In this document: positions 45,701 to 56,299 of the stretch, piece by piece
Position numbering within the stretch: the first letter of the stretch is position 1
Layout of the letters: each line of letters opens with the position of its first letter
DNA from: Cutaneotrichosporon cavernicola
Lineage: Eukaryota; Basidiomycota; Tremellomycetes; Trichosporonales; Trichosporonaceae
Assembly: GCF_030864355.1 (NCBI RefSeq)
Contig: NC_083400.1
Location: forward strand, 697,001 to 761,000
Length of the DNA stretch: 64,000 nt
Direction: 5' to 3'
Translations under genes and position numbers: made by a program
Notes under the pieces: generated by a model
Told to the model about the DNA's origin: nothing
Databases searched by the model: none
What the model saw: the letters and a program-made list of their open reading frames with translations, nothing else

Positions 45701-48012
45701 CGCTGCGTTCTCCTCGGCCCGGATCTTCTCGGCCTTGTACGCCTTGTAGTTATCCATCCAGTCGACCCACTCGATGCCCGCGATGCCGCCCGTTGCCGAG
45801 ACTTGCTTCTCCATCCCAATACCACCCAACTGCGGCATCGGCTCTTGTGATCCTGATTGGCCGTGCCTGTCGGTCTGGGGGCTTGATCCAGCTGTGGCGG
45901 GTGCGGGCGCGGAGCGCTCCCATCCCCCGAATGACGATGACCTGTCGACGTACGACGCGCTGAAGCGCGACGACGCCGTATCCGCCGCAGAGCGCAATGG
46001 AGGTATTTGCCCTGAAACCATCTTGGAATTAGCTTACAACAGTTCACTGAACTTACGACGCCACCAAGGGTATCGGGTCGCCACCTCTGGACCTTGGCTT
46101 GTCGACTCTGGATGATCATGTTGGCGTGGCTTGCCGCGTCACCGATGGACGTGATTCCTGCGAGATCCATAGCGAGGCCGCCCCTGTGCGACACCGACCG
46201 CATGCGGCTTCTAACAGGGATGCCAGGAATACCAGCAGCACTCCCACTGTCACCCGAGCCCTCTGTAACGTTAGACATCGCGCTGGCCGACCCTGGCGAC
46301 GCAATACTGGTCGGAGGAGACGACATCACGAGACTCGCTGGCGAGCGGAGCGCATCCTGGAGCGAGGATCTGGCGCGGCTGTGGCCGTGAGGAACAGATA
46401 TTGGGTTCGTCGAACCGCTTCGGATGTCGGATGAGATAGACATGGAGGGAGAGAGACCTGGAGCTTGCGACTCATCTGGCGGAGAGGACGGGCTTGTGCC
46501 CGGGGAATGCTCCCAGTATGTTGATGATATTCGGCTCGTTGCCGCCGCCGAGGGAGATCCCGGCGGTAGGGTCGCTGATGGCCCCAGCGCATACTTGCGC
46601 GTCGCGCTCAAGCCCGATACAGACTCGGAACCGACTGGTGAGGGGTTCGGCGTGGAGACGGAAGCCGATGAACTTGGGGAATCCGCAAAGGGCAGTGGAG
46701 GGGTATGTGACGATTTGATAAGATCAGCCGCCTTTAGTACGCTGGCCGGAACACGATTGAGACGGAGTGCCGGCGGTGCAGCCGACGATGACTCGGTTGA
46801 CATGCCCTCCTTGCCACTGGAAAACTCGTTCCACGGTGACGGCAGAGGGTTCAGCGGCGAGATCATGGACGCTGACGTCGACAGAGACGGTGCGGTGCCG
46901 GCCAGACTCCTTGCTAACGGCAGCAACGGTGGCGGCATCTTGCGCAAGTCCATAGACGACGGTCGCAGGAATTCGGAGGCTCGCCGCGGGCGCATGGATC
47001 TCGGATATCAGCCCATGCTCATGTGGATGACTAACGGAATGGGGGAAGGCATATCTTTCCGCGGGCTTGGTGAGCGCAGGTGGCTGCTCTTTAGCTTCTC
47101 CCTCTCCCTGTTGGTTCCCGCAGCTCCGGCCTCTGCCCAGCTTGGTGTCCAACCCAACCCGAGGATGTTGCTGTCACGGTCTCGTTGTGCGAGCTTGGCC
47201 ACGACCGGACGTGGCGATGCAATGGGTTCACTGGCGTCGAGATCTGGACTGCCAAAGGCGAGTGGACTGGAGCCCCCAGTTTGCGCAGGCTCCAGTCCGC
47301 GCCCGCTAGATCCGCTCGCACTGTGCCTAGAGTCACTTGGAGATGACGATCTGGGCCTGCTTTGAGGGAGATCTTCACGGTGGCCAGGCGAGAGGCGCGG
47401 TGGCGAGCTCCTAACAGGGCCCCCCGTCGGAGCTGCAGGCGAGTTGCTGCTGGAACGCTTGACGCGATTCATGAGCAGGGCTCCTGGTGTGAGAATCTGC
47501 TGTCGCGGTTGCGCAGGACTCGGTGGGCGTGAGGATCGGCGCGAGGATGAGGCGGTAGTAGACTCGCTAGGGGACGAGTTGGATCGGGCCTTGGATGCGG
47601 CCGACGTCGCGCGCTTCCGAGGCCTAGCCGAATCGTGCCCCGCGGCGGGGCCCGGGAGTTCCGAGTTGTCCTCATTGTCAGACTGGTTTGGAGACGAATG
47701 AGAGGAGGCCGACGAGCTGTCCGAGTGCGATTGGACTGTGATAGCCTGAGCTAGAGGCGATGGGAAGGAGGGTGTGGCTGCAAAGACCCCCGACTTGCGA
47801 CCAAACGCCGGCGATTGCGAGAATGCGGACTGTTGAGGTACCTGGAGTGTGCTCGGGGTCGTGGGGTTGATTGGCGTGGGCTGTGTCTGTGTCTGTGTCG
47901 GTACTGATGGTGTCGAGGTACCAGATAGTTGGGGGCTGGGCGAGTCTCGAGATTCTGTTGGAGATGGATCCCTGTCACGGTCCTCGTCGAGGTAGAAGAC
48001 GCCGCCCGACAT
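39701..48012 (-). CDS. RIM15: Rim15/Greatwall-type protein kinase with PAS and receiver domains
   Basis: Complement of join 39701..39879, 39915..43369, 43407..46021, 46057..46999, 47036..48012; 2722 residues, longer than yeast Rim15 (1770). Order: Ser/Pro-rich region to about 640, central conserved segment (GIEWVDWMDNYKAYKAEKIRAEE), a PAS-like domain across the exon 3/4 junction (GEEILYVNDAIYEVLGREPDDVLDLP), and a Rim15-type zinc finger (VLCRICEREIVAWFFEKHNETCD). The AGC kinase domain (about 2000-2450) has ISRGAFGSVYLAKK, AIKALKK, AHRDIKPDN and LTDFGLSK, a long insert, then RFVGTPDYLAPE. A receiver domain (about 2580-2690) has LIAEDN, CDMHMP and LAKPF. Rim15 acts below TORC1/PKA in quiescence through endosulfines. 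Four short introns (35-37 nt); the first uses a GAG acceptor and the second CCAAG. Confidence 0.93.
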
Positions 48013-49012
48013 GATGGGTTCAGAACCCAAGAACGAACAGGCAACACTGGGAGGGATATGGCTTTGATTAGATGGACGCAAGATGCAAGCTGAAGAAACT
48101 TACGTCTACGGTCCCACCACAACCCTAGTGCTGCATTCCGACGTTCTTGGGACTCAAAGTTAGGGACCAAGTTGGTTGGTTGATCAGGTTGTCGGGTTTG
48201 GTTGAAAGCAAGGGATGAGTGATTGACAGAGTTGGTGGGCAGTGAGAGAGTGTGGGGAGTGTAGGGTTTGTGAGGATGCAAGGACTGTGTTCAAAGTAAT
48301 GACAAGTGACAGAGGGTCAATGTAGAGTGGCGGGAATGATTGAGGACGTGTTGCTCCCCACCAGTCGGCAAGTCGCCGCCGTCTCCCCAGTGTCTGTAAT
48401 CGCCCTGGCTGAATGACCTGACTCTACCCCCCCTCTCTTCCGCCTGCCGCCGCCACTCGCTGACTCTTCCTGATCTCATACCCAAGCAGTCTCTTGTTAC
48501 CTCGTAAGCCTCGTGGCTCTTGGATCCTAGCTCCCGGGCCTGGCCTGAATGGCCTGGCCTCACCCCACCTCCTTTTCCCCTTCTTCCTCCCTCCTTGCCC
48601 TCCCCCTCAAATTGATCATGCGTCATCCTCCATACCCTAATCCTATTTCCCCGCATTATACACGCAAAAGGTCCCATTATACTATTACAACTCGATCGGA
48701 ATCAATCTTAATGTTTGCCCTGCTATCCCTGTATTCCATTCCGCGGATCCGCGGCCATAAAGTTACCCCATATCTGTCAGTATAATGATTATCAAAAATT
48801 GTAATGACGTGGGAATCTTGAGGTGTTTGTTTGTATCAAGACCAGAAGGGAACGTTTGTTGTTTTGACGAGATTCAACTAGAATTCAGTCTTCACGCTAT
48901 CCACTCCTATTAACCATCCTTCATCACAACTTGAACACTATCGTGTCACACAACCAACAATCTCCTTGCCCCTTTATCCTTCTTTCAATCACCAAAGCGC
49001 ATCCAGGCAACC
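48013..49012. other. Divergent promoter, RIM15 and SAP-like gene
   Basis: About 1 kb between divergent start codons. The RIM15 side probably contains its 5' UTR. Near 48660-48790 the sequence is unusually AT-rich for this window. CCGCGGATCCGCGG at 48737-48750 is a perfect 14-nt palindrome. No gene is supported. Confidence 0.45.
48737..48750. repeat. Perfect 14-nt palindrome CCGCGGATCCGCGG
   Basis: A perfect GC-rich palindrome inside an otherwise AT-rich intergenic segment between RIM15 and the SAP-like gene. It could be a protein-binding site or chance. Confidence 0.6.
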
Positions 49013-50847
49013 ATGCCCAAGACGCGCCCATACACCCGCGACGAGCTGCAGGGCCTGCGTCGCGCAGACTTGCAGCGTCTTTGTAAAGTGAGCTTATCTC
49101 CATACTCGCACTGACGGCAGACGTACAACATCAAGGGCGCCAACGCAAAATCAGACGTCCTGATCACGACCCTCGCCGACTTCTTCACGTCGTCCGAGTA
49201 CCTCGCATCACTTCCAAAGGCGGACACGAGCAGATCCAACCCACCTTTGCGCCAACCTGCGCCGCTGCACGGTCCTGCTAACCGTGCGTCATTGAGGGCG
49301 CAAGCAACCGCCGTACGTCGTCCTCCGTCTGCTCAGGCTGGTCCCTCCGCTCCGCAGCGTGTTGTACGCCCTGTTCGCCCTGCATCCGTCGCATCCGCCG
49401 CATCCAATCCAGTGCGACCTGAACGACCGCGACCTCACACGTCGATCGCCCATGCTTCTTCCCAGCGCCGCGTCCCTTGGCGTGCCACCAAATCTAATCC
49501 TATCATCAGGCAAAACACACTGCCTTCGCAAACAAACACACAACTTACCCAACCGATGACTATGGTTACTTTGGAAGCAGCCCCATCCAACGACCAGCTT
49601 GATCCGCAGCCTCAACCTTCCACACAAGCCCCTTCCTCCTCCGCCATTCACAGCTCCCAGACTATCGGCCAGGTTGGCGACCAAACCCAAATACCTCTCA
49701 GTGTCGACAACGACACATTCGCTTCGTCGTCGCATGAGCTCGCATCACTACGCTCAGAAGTCTTGCATCTACGTGACATTGTCGAGAGGTTCGACCAGCA
49801 GTCACTCCTCGAGCGCGTCGAGAAGCGAATGGAAGCCCGGATACAAGCTGCCGTCGCGGAACAGCTGGCACTTATCAAGCAGCGGGAAGCGGCGGTGGCG
49901 GCTCAGGAGACTGCTCTCTCTGCAATGCTTGCTCGAATCGAGGCGTTCCAGCACAAGATGCTCGGCGGCTCGATTGCCGATGTGGACGAGTGAGCACCTA
50001 CGACTTGCATTGAACTGACACCAGACCAGAAGAGTTGCCACCATCAGATGGGACCCTTAAACGGAAGGAACCCGTGTCCGATCTGCCGCAGCCAACTCAG
50101 AAGCGTATGCGCTTGCCATCTGGCACACAAACACCGCCGCTGCTCTCTTCTGCCAAGGTCTCTGAGGCGCCGTCCACGCCAGATTCATCGCGCTACCGCA
50201 TAGTTCCCCGTACACCTCCACAGCAGCGTGCTACGTCAATTGACCACGTCGCGACGCCTGGACGGGATCTGAGTCCCCGCGGCCTCCTGCCATTTCCGGG
50301 TGCTGGTGCCAGCCCCTCCGTCAACCGTCAAGAGCGGATCCTTTATCGCCCTAAGCACTCGCGGTCCAGACCGTCGCAGGCTCACCTTGAGCTCTCGGCC
50401 ATTACTGAGAGCGGGTCAGAAGCCGAGACCGAATCTGGCCCGAGCCGCCGTCCGTTCTTCGGCTCGATCGCCATTGACCACTCGACCGTCACGCCGCCTG
50501 CGCTCAGCCCGTCGCCGCAGATCGGAGGCGACAACTACACCTACACTCCTCTCCCTCCCCCGTTCTCCATGGCCGCTGGATCGTCGTCGAATGCGTCCTC
50601 GCCTCATGTCGCCCGGCCCACTGCGCCGTTCGACCCTCAGCGCATGTACATGGATATCGCATTAAATGGGTTCGCAGACGACTACTCGCCAAGCGCGCAG
50701 GCGACACCGAGCTCACGTACCATGTTAGGCACCGAGCGCTTCCGCGACAACCGCTTTGCTGACGAACCCTTGGTCTCGTGGCCAAGTCCCAAGCTCGACT
50801 GTGGCCCGAATACGCCCAGTCACCCCACAACTAGACACTTTGAGTAG
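49013..50847 (+). CDS. SAP-like, coiled-coil protein of unknown function
   Basis: Join 49013..49087, 49121..49989, 50025..50847; 588 residues. I do not recognise the gene. The N-terminus YTRDELQGLRRADLQRLCK, joined after a 33-nt intron to TYNIKGANAKSDVLITTLADFF, looks like a SAP/HeH-type helix-turn-helix used for DNA or RNA binding. A Pro/Ser/Gln-rich linker follows, then a strong coiled coil (residues about 195-290: SLRSEVLHLRDIVERF, RVEKRMEARIQAAVAEQLALIKQREAAVA). The C-terminal half is disordered, with KRKEPVSD and KRMRLPSG as possible nuclear signals and many SP/TP sites (TPPLLSS, SPRGLLP). This suggests a nuclear, phospho-regulated, oligomeric chromatin-associated factor. The role is inference. 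Confidence 0.75.
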
Positions 50848-51099
50848 CCTTACGGATCATGTTGTCTCTTGTTTTATCTGTTGTTCTATGCATATCGCTG
50901 CAGCCTGTACCATTCCGAGCTCGCCCACTCACTGCCAGCGGTTGATGTTGAGCCTTGTTCTGGAATGGATCTGACTAATCGTTAAGTAAAAGCCCTTAGG
51001 AGTACACCCGTGGGAAATCTATTGCGAGCTGTAAATGAAATGACCGGAATGAGAAAGCCGAGCAACACGAAAGGAAAGCAATACATCTCTACACTCATC

Positions 51100-52379
51100 A
51101 TGGTGCGCTTGCTGCTCTTTGCTGGCTCTCAGTCTCCACTCCCCATCCGCTACCCGCACCCAGATAAGCCCAGGCTCACTCTCCCGCCACTGGTGCATCG
51201 CTCACTCCACACGGCACTGGATGCCGCCCCACCCTCGGCCCTCTTCTCCGACGACCTCCTCTCCATCCCCCAGCCTGGCACTTTGCACAAGCACGAGCCG
51301 GAGACCGATCACGACGCAACTGTAAAGGTACAGGTTTGTGCCGGTGCGACTGACTACCTTGCGGCGATCGAGGAGGCGCTGGGAACGGTCGCACGCGTCA
51401 AGGGGCTGAGCGTGGTGGAGACGGCACTGGTGGGCCTGCCAGCGGGCACTGGGAGTGAGTCGAGTTCCAGAACAGAGAGACACAGAGGAGAAAGAGACAC
51501 AGAGGAGAGAGAGACACAGAGGAGAGAGAGACACAGAGGAGAGAGAGACACAGAGGAGAGAGAGACACAGAGGAGAGAGAGACACAGAGGAGAGAGAGAC
51601 ACAGAGGAGAGAGAGACACAGAGGAGAGAGAGACACAGAGGAGAGAGAGACACAGAGGAGAGAGAGACACAGAGGAGAGAGAGACACAGAGGAGAGAGAG
51701 ACACAGAGGAGAGAGAGATGCAGATAAGGGAGAGAAGTAGGGAAGCGACAGTACGGAATGAACATGGCTGACAACAGCGGATGAGTGGAACACGATCTGG
51801 TGCGCGCTCGGAGGCATAGGTGGCGCGTCAGTGGCCAAGTGGGGAACGATCGGGCTGGATGCAGAGCAGCTCTCCAAGTTGGACGGCAAGCCGGTGGTCA
51901 ACGAGATCAACGTGACGGATTGCGCGACGCTGCCAAAGGAGTTTACAGCGTTTGCGCGCGAGCGGGGTATGCACCTGTGGGCCAGCGGCGGTGGAGCGGG
52001 ACCTGGTGAGTGACAAGGTGACGGGGAAGATGTGATCCGGAAGGAGGCAAGGCCAGAGCGAGATCTGGCGAAGCGGAAGCCGATGGATGAAACAACTGAA
52101 GAAGATTGTCATGGAGAGAAGCACCCGCTCACTCCAGAACCACTCCCTTCGGCCGACTTGCACAACCTCCTCTCCGAGTTCCAGCCAAAGCTGGCGGCGC
52201 TCGCTCCCACCGCCAACACTCAACCACTCGCGCAGCTGATTACCGTCACGCCAGAGGGCATGTACGAGAACGCGGTGCCGGGCGTGCGCGTGCGCTGGGT
52301 TGTGACGTACACACTGGTCTCGCGCACCCGCAACATTGTCAAGGACAAGGGGTTCATTGTCGCAGCCGACTTTGCTTAG
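51100..52379 (+). CDS. Glutamate-cysteine ligase modifier subunit-like protein
   Basis: Join 51100..51454, 51778..52005, 52138..52379; 274 residues. It reads like the light (modifier) subunit of glutamate-cysteine ligase, an aldo/keto-reductase-fold protein that tunes glutathione synthesis. Supporting stretches: VKGLSVVETALVGLPAGT, KWGTIGLDAEQLSKLDG, KPVVNEINVTDCATLPKEFTAFARERGMHLWASG, and the C-terminal RVRWVVTYTLVSRTRNIVKDKGFIVAADFA. Intron 1 (323 nt) is mostly a 17-bp minisatellite that leaves all frames open and makes a false long ORF. Intron 2 is 132 nt. The start at 51100 (MVRLLLFAGS) is preferred; a longer in-frame start at 51040 exists. Confidence 0.78.
51480..51717. repeat. 17-bp minisatellite inside an intron
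   Basis: Fourteen head-to-tail copies of the 17-bp unit ACACAGAGGAGAGAGAG, almost perfect, the first copy having one variant (GAGAAAGAG). The array fills most of intron 1 of the glutamate-cysteine ligase modifier-like gene. The unit has only purines apart from two C, so one strand is almost pure AG and the other almost pure CT. Because 17 is not a multiple of three and the unit lacks stops in every frame, it produces long fake proteins on both strands. Confidence 0.97.
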
Positions 52380-52617
52380 AATGCTGCATGATTATGGCGT
52401 ACGGTATCTCTGCACTGACCATGGCCGTGGTCTTGAGGACAGTGTGACTTCCTAACGAAGATGAGATCGCTCCCCTTTACGCTTTGCTCTTGGACTTACT
52501 TCCCCTCGCATGGAGGACGTTTGGACCCCAGTCGCTCCGTACCTTGGATGTGAAGCGGCATGTTTGTGAGGGGACAAAGAAGAGGTGGCCACATTGGCAC
52601 ATTACAGAATACTAAAC

Positions 52618-53965
52618 TCAACCTAAGCGTGGTGCATGCATCTGCTCCACGCCTCCTGTACCCCGCTCCAAGTCGTCTCCGCGGCGGTAAGCTAGCGCCC
52701 CAACCGGCACGGCACTCGTCGAGCCCCATGAACCGGATCCGGACCAGGATTTCATCCGCATCGACGTCTTCGTCCTCGGAGTCGTTTTCGGAGTCGTCTT
52801 CGGAGCTGTACTCGTCATCAAGCCCGTCCTGCGAATCGTCTTCGCCCTCAAGGGCTTCCTGTGAACCCTCGTCGTAATCGTGGTCGGCCTGTGATTTCTC
52901 GTCGCCCTCGAGGCCGTCCTCGGGGATATTGATAAGGACTTCCGGGTAGAGCCGAACACTGTAAACCCGAAGCCTAGCATTGCTGCGGAATGTGCTGGCC
53001 TTGGTGGAGTCGCGCTCGGCGCCCCAATCGGGCCATGCGGCGAGACCGTCGACGCTGCCGTCGCCATCGTCGTCGCCGTCGTCATCGTCGCTCTCATTAG
53101 CGTCTGCTTCCCAAGGCACCTGTCGGAACGTCAAGGGGCTGACGAACGTCGTCACAATCCCTGTGAGCATCCGGTCGATGACGTGATTCGTGATGGTGGG
53201 GACCATGTTGTCGTGGCCCCACTTGCGTCCACCATTCGGCGGGTGTCCATCGTGAGCGTGGGTAGGCTGCTCGGCCGGCTGGAAACAAACACAGCCCCCC
53301 CCCCCCCGGGGATGGATCTCGTCGGCGGAGGCGCCAAGGTCCCATGCGAGCCCCTGGGTGCCCCACATCGCGTGAGGGTGCATCTTGCGCTTGTCCTCGA
53401 ATCTATCGCCCGGGTGCGTCCAGGTGTTGACGACCATCCGCTTGACTGCTGTGCCGGGGAGGGGCCGCCATGCTGGCTCAAACAGTCGGGAAAGGTTGGC
53501 GAGGACAGCGAACACGTCGTCGCTATCTGAGTAGGCTTCGTCCACATGTGTGTTGCGGTGGGCGAAACGGACCGTGAGCGGGGACAGGAGGGGAACGAGG
53601 AAGATGGACATCATCGCGAGGGGGATAGTTGACGTTATCGGGGTTGAGAAGGCGGCGCTTGAAGCACACTATGAGAACTGTGAAGAGGATAGAAAGGACA
53701 GGTGCAAGGCGACCGTCGCGGTCAAGCATGAGGATGCGGTCGGCAGAGAGGTGAGCGGAAGAGTGCTTGGGAACAGCAACACGAGGATCCCAAGTTGGGA
53801 ATGCCGGCCGGCGGCCACAGATTGCAGAGACGGTGAGCCTCGAGTTGCTCCAGTCCGGTGCGCCGAGGATGAAGTGGTTGTTTAGCAGGGATATGTCGCA
53901 TTCGGCCAGGAGTTGGCGACACACCCCGCGCAGGCAAAGGAGACTGGTACGTTTGGCGACGCTGA
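52618..53965 (-). pseudogene. F-box-like gene with frameshifts
   Basis: Protein-like sequence continues across three frames on the minus strand. Part 1 (about 53960-53630) reads TSLLCLRGVCRQLLAECD, then GRRPAFPTWDPRVAVPKHSSAHL, which looks like an F-box followed by a conserved region. Part 2 (53625-52740) continues in the next frame as LAMMSIFLVPL, RFAHRNTHVDEAYSDSDDVFAVLANL and KRMVVNTWTHPGDRFEDKRK. Part 3 resumes in a third frame as VGALAYRRGDDLERG. The first switch lies in a five-C run (minus strand, 53620-53624), where one base less would join the frames. No acceptor AG lies between the frames that an intron could use. A run of 13 C at 53295-53307 lies inside part 2. A single continuous frame (52496-53614) can be drawn but misses the conserved ends. 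Sequencing error in homopolymers is the alternative. Confidence 0.5.
53295..53307. repeat. Homopolymer run of 13 C
   Basis: Thirteen consecutive C on the plus strand inside the decayed F-box-like gene, the longest homopolymer noticed in the window and prone to length errors. Confidence 0.9.
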
Positions 53966-54423
53966 CTATAGTTCATATAGGGTGGGGGGAGGCTGTCTAT
54001 CATACACACCATGATGTGTTATGGTATGGGTTGTACATTTGTAAAAGTCACCTTCCTTTGTCCCAGAGGTTTTATACTATTCAGTTCTGCACTGGGCACT
54101 GACTACAAATCCTACATGTCTGGTTGAATCTTCAATCTTCCTCCAGCCACAACAACCTTTACCAATCCTCAAATTGTCCATTGCATTCCCCCCATTTTTA
54201 ACGTCTTCGGATCCCCATCAGCCCCACTCGCAGCGCTGGTGTCACCGACCGCTTTTCAATATGCCCCATTTATTTGTAGGTCTCCTCTACGCTGAACGAT
54301 GCTGGTACGTTGAACTCGTGGAACGTTAGGGCCTCGTCTCTTCACTTTAGGTTTGTAACCCCTCCGGCAGATAAGTATGTACATCAACAACGCGTAACAA
54401 GACCGTAGTTACATGCCACCGGT

Positions 54424-55128
54424 TCATGGCTCTGTCGCCCACACCCGCTCCCTCTCCAGCGCCGCGAGGTACGAGGTCTTGGCCTGATGGCGCGCCTCCG
54501 CCTCCGCCTCCTGCCCGCCCTTGTCCGTCTGCGTCAACCCGAATTAACTGAAGAATCGACATACCTTCATATAATCCTTGATTTTGAGCAGCTTGGAGTG
54601 GAAATGTTCTTTAACGGTGTCCTCGGGCTCTTCTTCATTCAGAAGGGGGACATTCAAATGGGGGTTCCCCCGTACGCCCGTGAACGCCGCGCAACGGAGC
54701 ACCCCAACAGCACTAATAGGTCCAGTCGGTCGGTATCCTGCACCGCGTGCAGCTGCTCACACGAGTCTTGTCAGGTCCACTCTCCTGCAGCCCGGAGCTC
54801 CATCTCCTTCGAGTACGAGACGGAGGGAACGATACGGAGCACTTGGGCGACCTCCCCTTCCGTGACGTCTGGCCCCAGGTTGTCGGCTGCAATCTGCGCG
54901 AGTGGCGTGGACGTGGCGTACTTGAAGTCGTTCAAGTCGTGCATCAGTGCTGCCAGCTCGACCACGAGGACATTCACACCAGGTGGTGCGAGCTTGAGCG
55001 CCACCCTGCGACCGCGCTCCACTATCATCAACTTCGCCCTCCGGTAGCTGACCATGCGCGCAGTCGTGCGAGGGGTCATACGCCTTCATGTGCTCTTTGA
55101 CAATCGCTTCCAAGCGCGCCACAGACAT
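54424..55128 (-). pseudogene. HD-domain phosphohydrolase, decayed
   Basis: Once encoded a YedJ/YpgQ-like HD-superfamily metal phosphohydrolase. Exon 1 (55128..55053) and exon 2 (from 55021) join over a 31-nt intron to give HDCAHVERGRRVALKLA and VELAALMHDLNDFKY, the H...HD metal motif, followed by RIVPSVSYSKEM. A TGA then interrupts the frame at 54771-54773, although the same frame continues with CEQLHAVQDTDRLD, a conserved family motif. Near 54718 one base is missing; the next family-like piece (SAVGVLRCAAFTG) is in another frame, and the original frame returns near 54678. A second TGA sits at 54654-54656. HFHSKLLKIKDYMK then continues in the first frame, with an intact 36-nt intron (54529-54564). 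Two stops plus two compensating shifts with splice sites preserved point to a recent pseudogene. Confidence 0.75.
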
Positions 55129-55919
55129 GGTGATTTGCAGTTAGGACGTAGAATGTGACGCTTTGAAACACAATAGAGAAACGACAACCTTGATAATACT
55201 TGTTAGGCCGCCACGCGACTGCTTTTAGGCCCCAGCTGTGCCAGCGGGATCAAAATGCTTGAGTAGAATTAGTGATTGTGAGACGGGCGCGAATGGAGTG
55301 AGTACATCTAGTGACTGCTTTGTCACTGAAATCCAAACTAAGACTTGTAGCGACGCGCAACTCGCGACGCATTACTGCGAATGCAGACGATTGAGCTGGG
55401 AGACACGGAGACAACACCCACCTCGGCGCTGGATGGTTCTCGATTCCTCCACGCTGCACGCTGAACAGTTCTGATGACATGATGATATCATTGTGACCAT
55501 CCGATCAGTTGTGATCGGTGTAGATGCCCCGCTTTGTCCTGTATACCTTCGGTGATGACGTATTTGCGCAGTCGTAACGTTAGTTTGCGGGAATTGTGGG
55601 GAATTGTGGGGCTGGTCTTGACGTCATGGATACTTGATACAGAACATGGAACATGAAGTCACCACTCAAATGTTCTATCCGCGCACGCATAGTGACGAGT
55701 TCTCGGGGAGCAGTGCTCGGGGAGCAAAGTGGAGAGGCAAGGGACACGGGACGTTGTATGCTATAAAGAGTAACCACCCAAGCGTGCCTCGGTCTCATCT
55801 CCTCACTCACTCGTCTTCTCATTTTCATCTAACAGTCAGTGCGAGTGTGCTCCCCCAGGCAGTGCCAACCACCACCCACCTCGACTCAGCTGACATCTAG
55901 CCACATTACCTCAACCACA
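55129..55919. other. Promoter region of the CsbD-like gene
   Basis: About 790 nt between the HD pseudogene and the CsbD-like gene. It has a TATA-like box at 55762, two tandem GGAATTGTGG words near 55590-55610, and a duplicated CTCGGGGAGCA (about 55702-55726). The leader just before 55920 probably has an intron ending CTGACATCTAG (55900). Nothing coding is supported. Confidence 0.45.
55762..55767 (+). promoter_or_regulatory. TATA-like box of the CsbD-like gene
   Basis: TATAAA in the context GCTATAAAGAG, about 158 nt before the start codon at 55920, a plausible distance given a leader of 100 nt or more. CsbD-like genes are usually stress-induced, which fits a TATA promoter. Assignment is inference. 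Confidence 0.45.
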
Positions 55920-56299
55920 ATGGCCGAACCTTCCAAGACGTCTGGACAGTACAACTCGATGATGGGCTCTGCTAAGGAGGCTATCGGAGGAGCAATCGAG
56001 TCGGTCACTGGCTCCACCGAGCCGTCCTCGTGGACCACTGCCGGCGTAAGTCTTCCGCACCTCCAGACATCACCGTACAGGCCAAGAAGGTCGCTAACAT
56101 GACATAGAAACAGCAACACGCCAAAGGGGAGACCGAGGTGAAGGCCGCGGAGGCGGAGGCGTACGCCGAAGGCATGGGCGACCGCGTGCAGGGCAAGGTC
56201 GACTCGGTGGTCGGCGCTGCGACCGGCGACAAGGCACAGCAAATGCAGGGAAACGCCCAGCATGACAAGGGCAAGCTCAACATGCAGCTCAACTCGTAG
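55920..56299 (+). CDS. CsbD-like small stress protein
   Basis: Join 55920..56045, 56108..56299; 105 residues. CsbD-like proteins are small, hydrophilic and partly disordered; in basidiomycetes they are often annotated as mismatch or cruciform DNA recognition proteins after Ustilago Hmp1. Seen: [24 protein letters not shown], then [54 protein letters not shown], with the G-x-x-K-E-x-x-G-x-x-x-G repeat pattern that marks the family, ending [12 protein letters not shown]. One 62-nt intron. A DNA-binding or general stress role is known only from a few relatives. Confidence 0.88.

Noticed and set aside
51010..51910. Long open frames on both strands with repeated charged or Leu/Ser/Val repeats
   Set aside because: They are translations of the 17-bp minisatellite, whose unit lacks stops in all frames. 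The array is an intron.
52496..53614. Single 372-codon minus-strand frame taken as an intact gene
   Set aside because: Its ends lack the conserved-looking sequence found in neighbouring frames, so it is better explained as part of a frameshifted gene.
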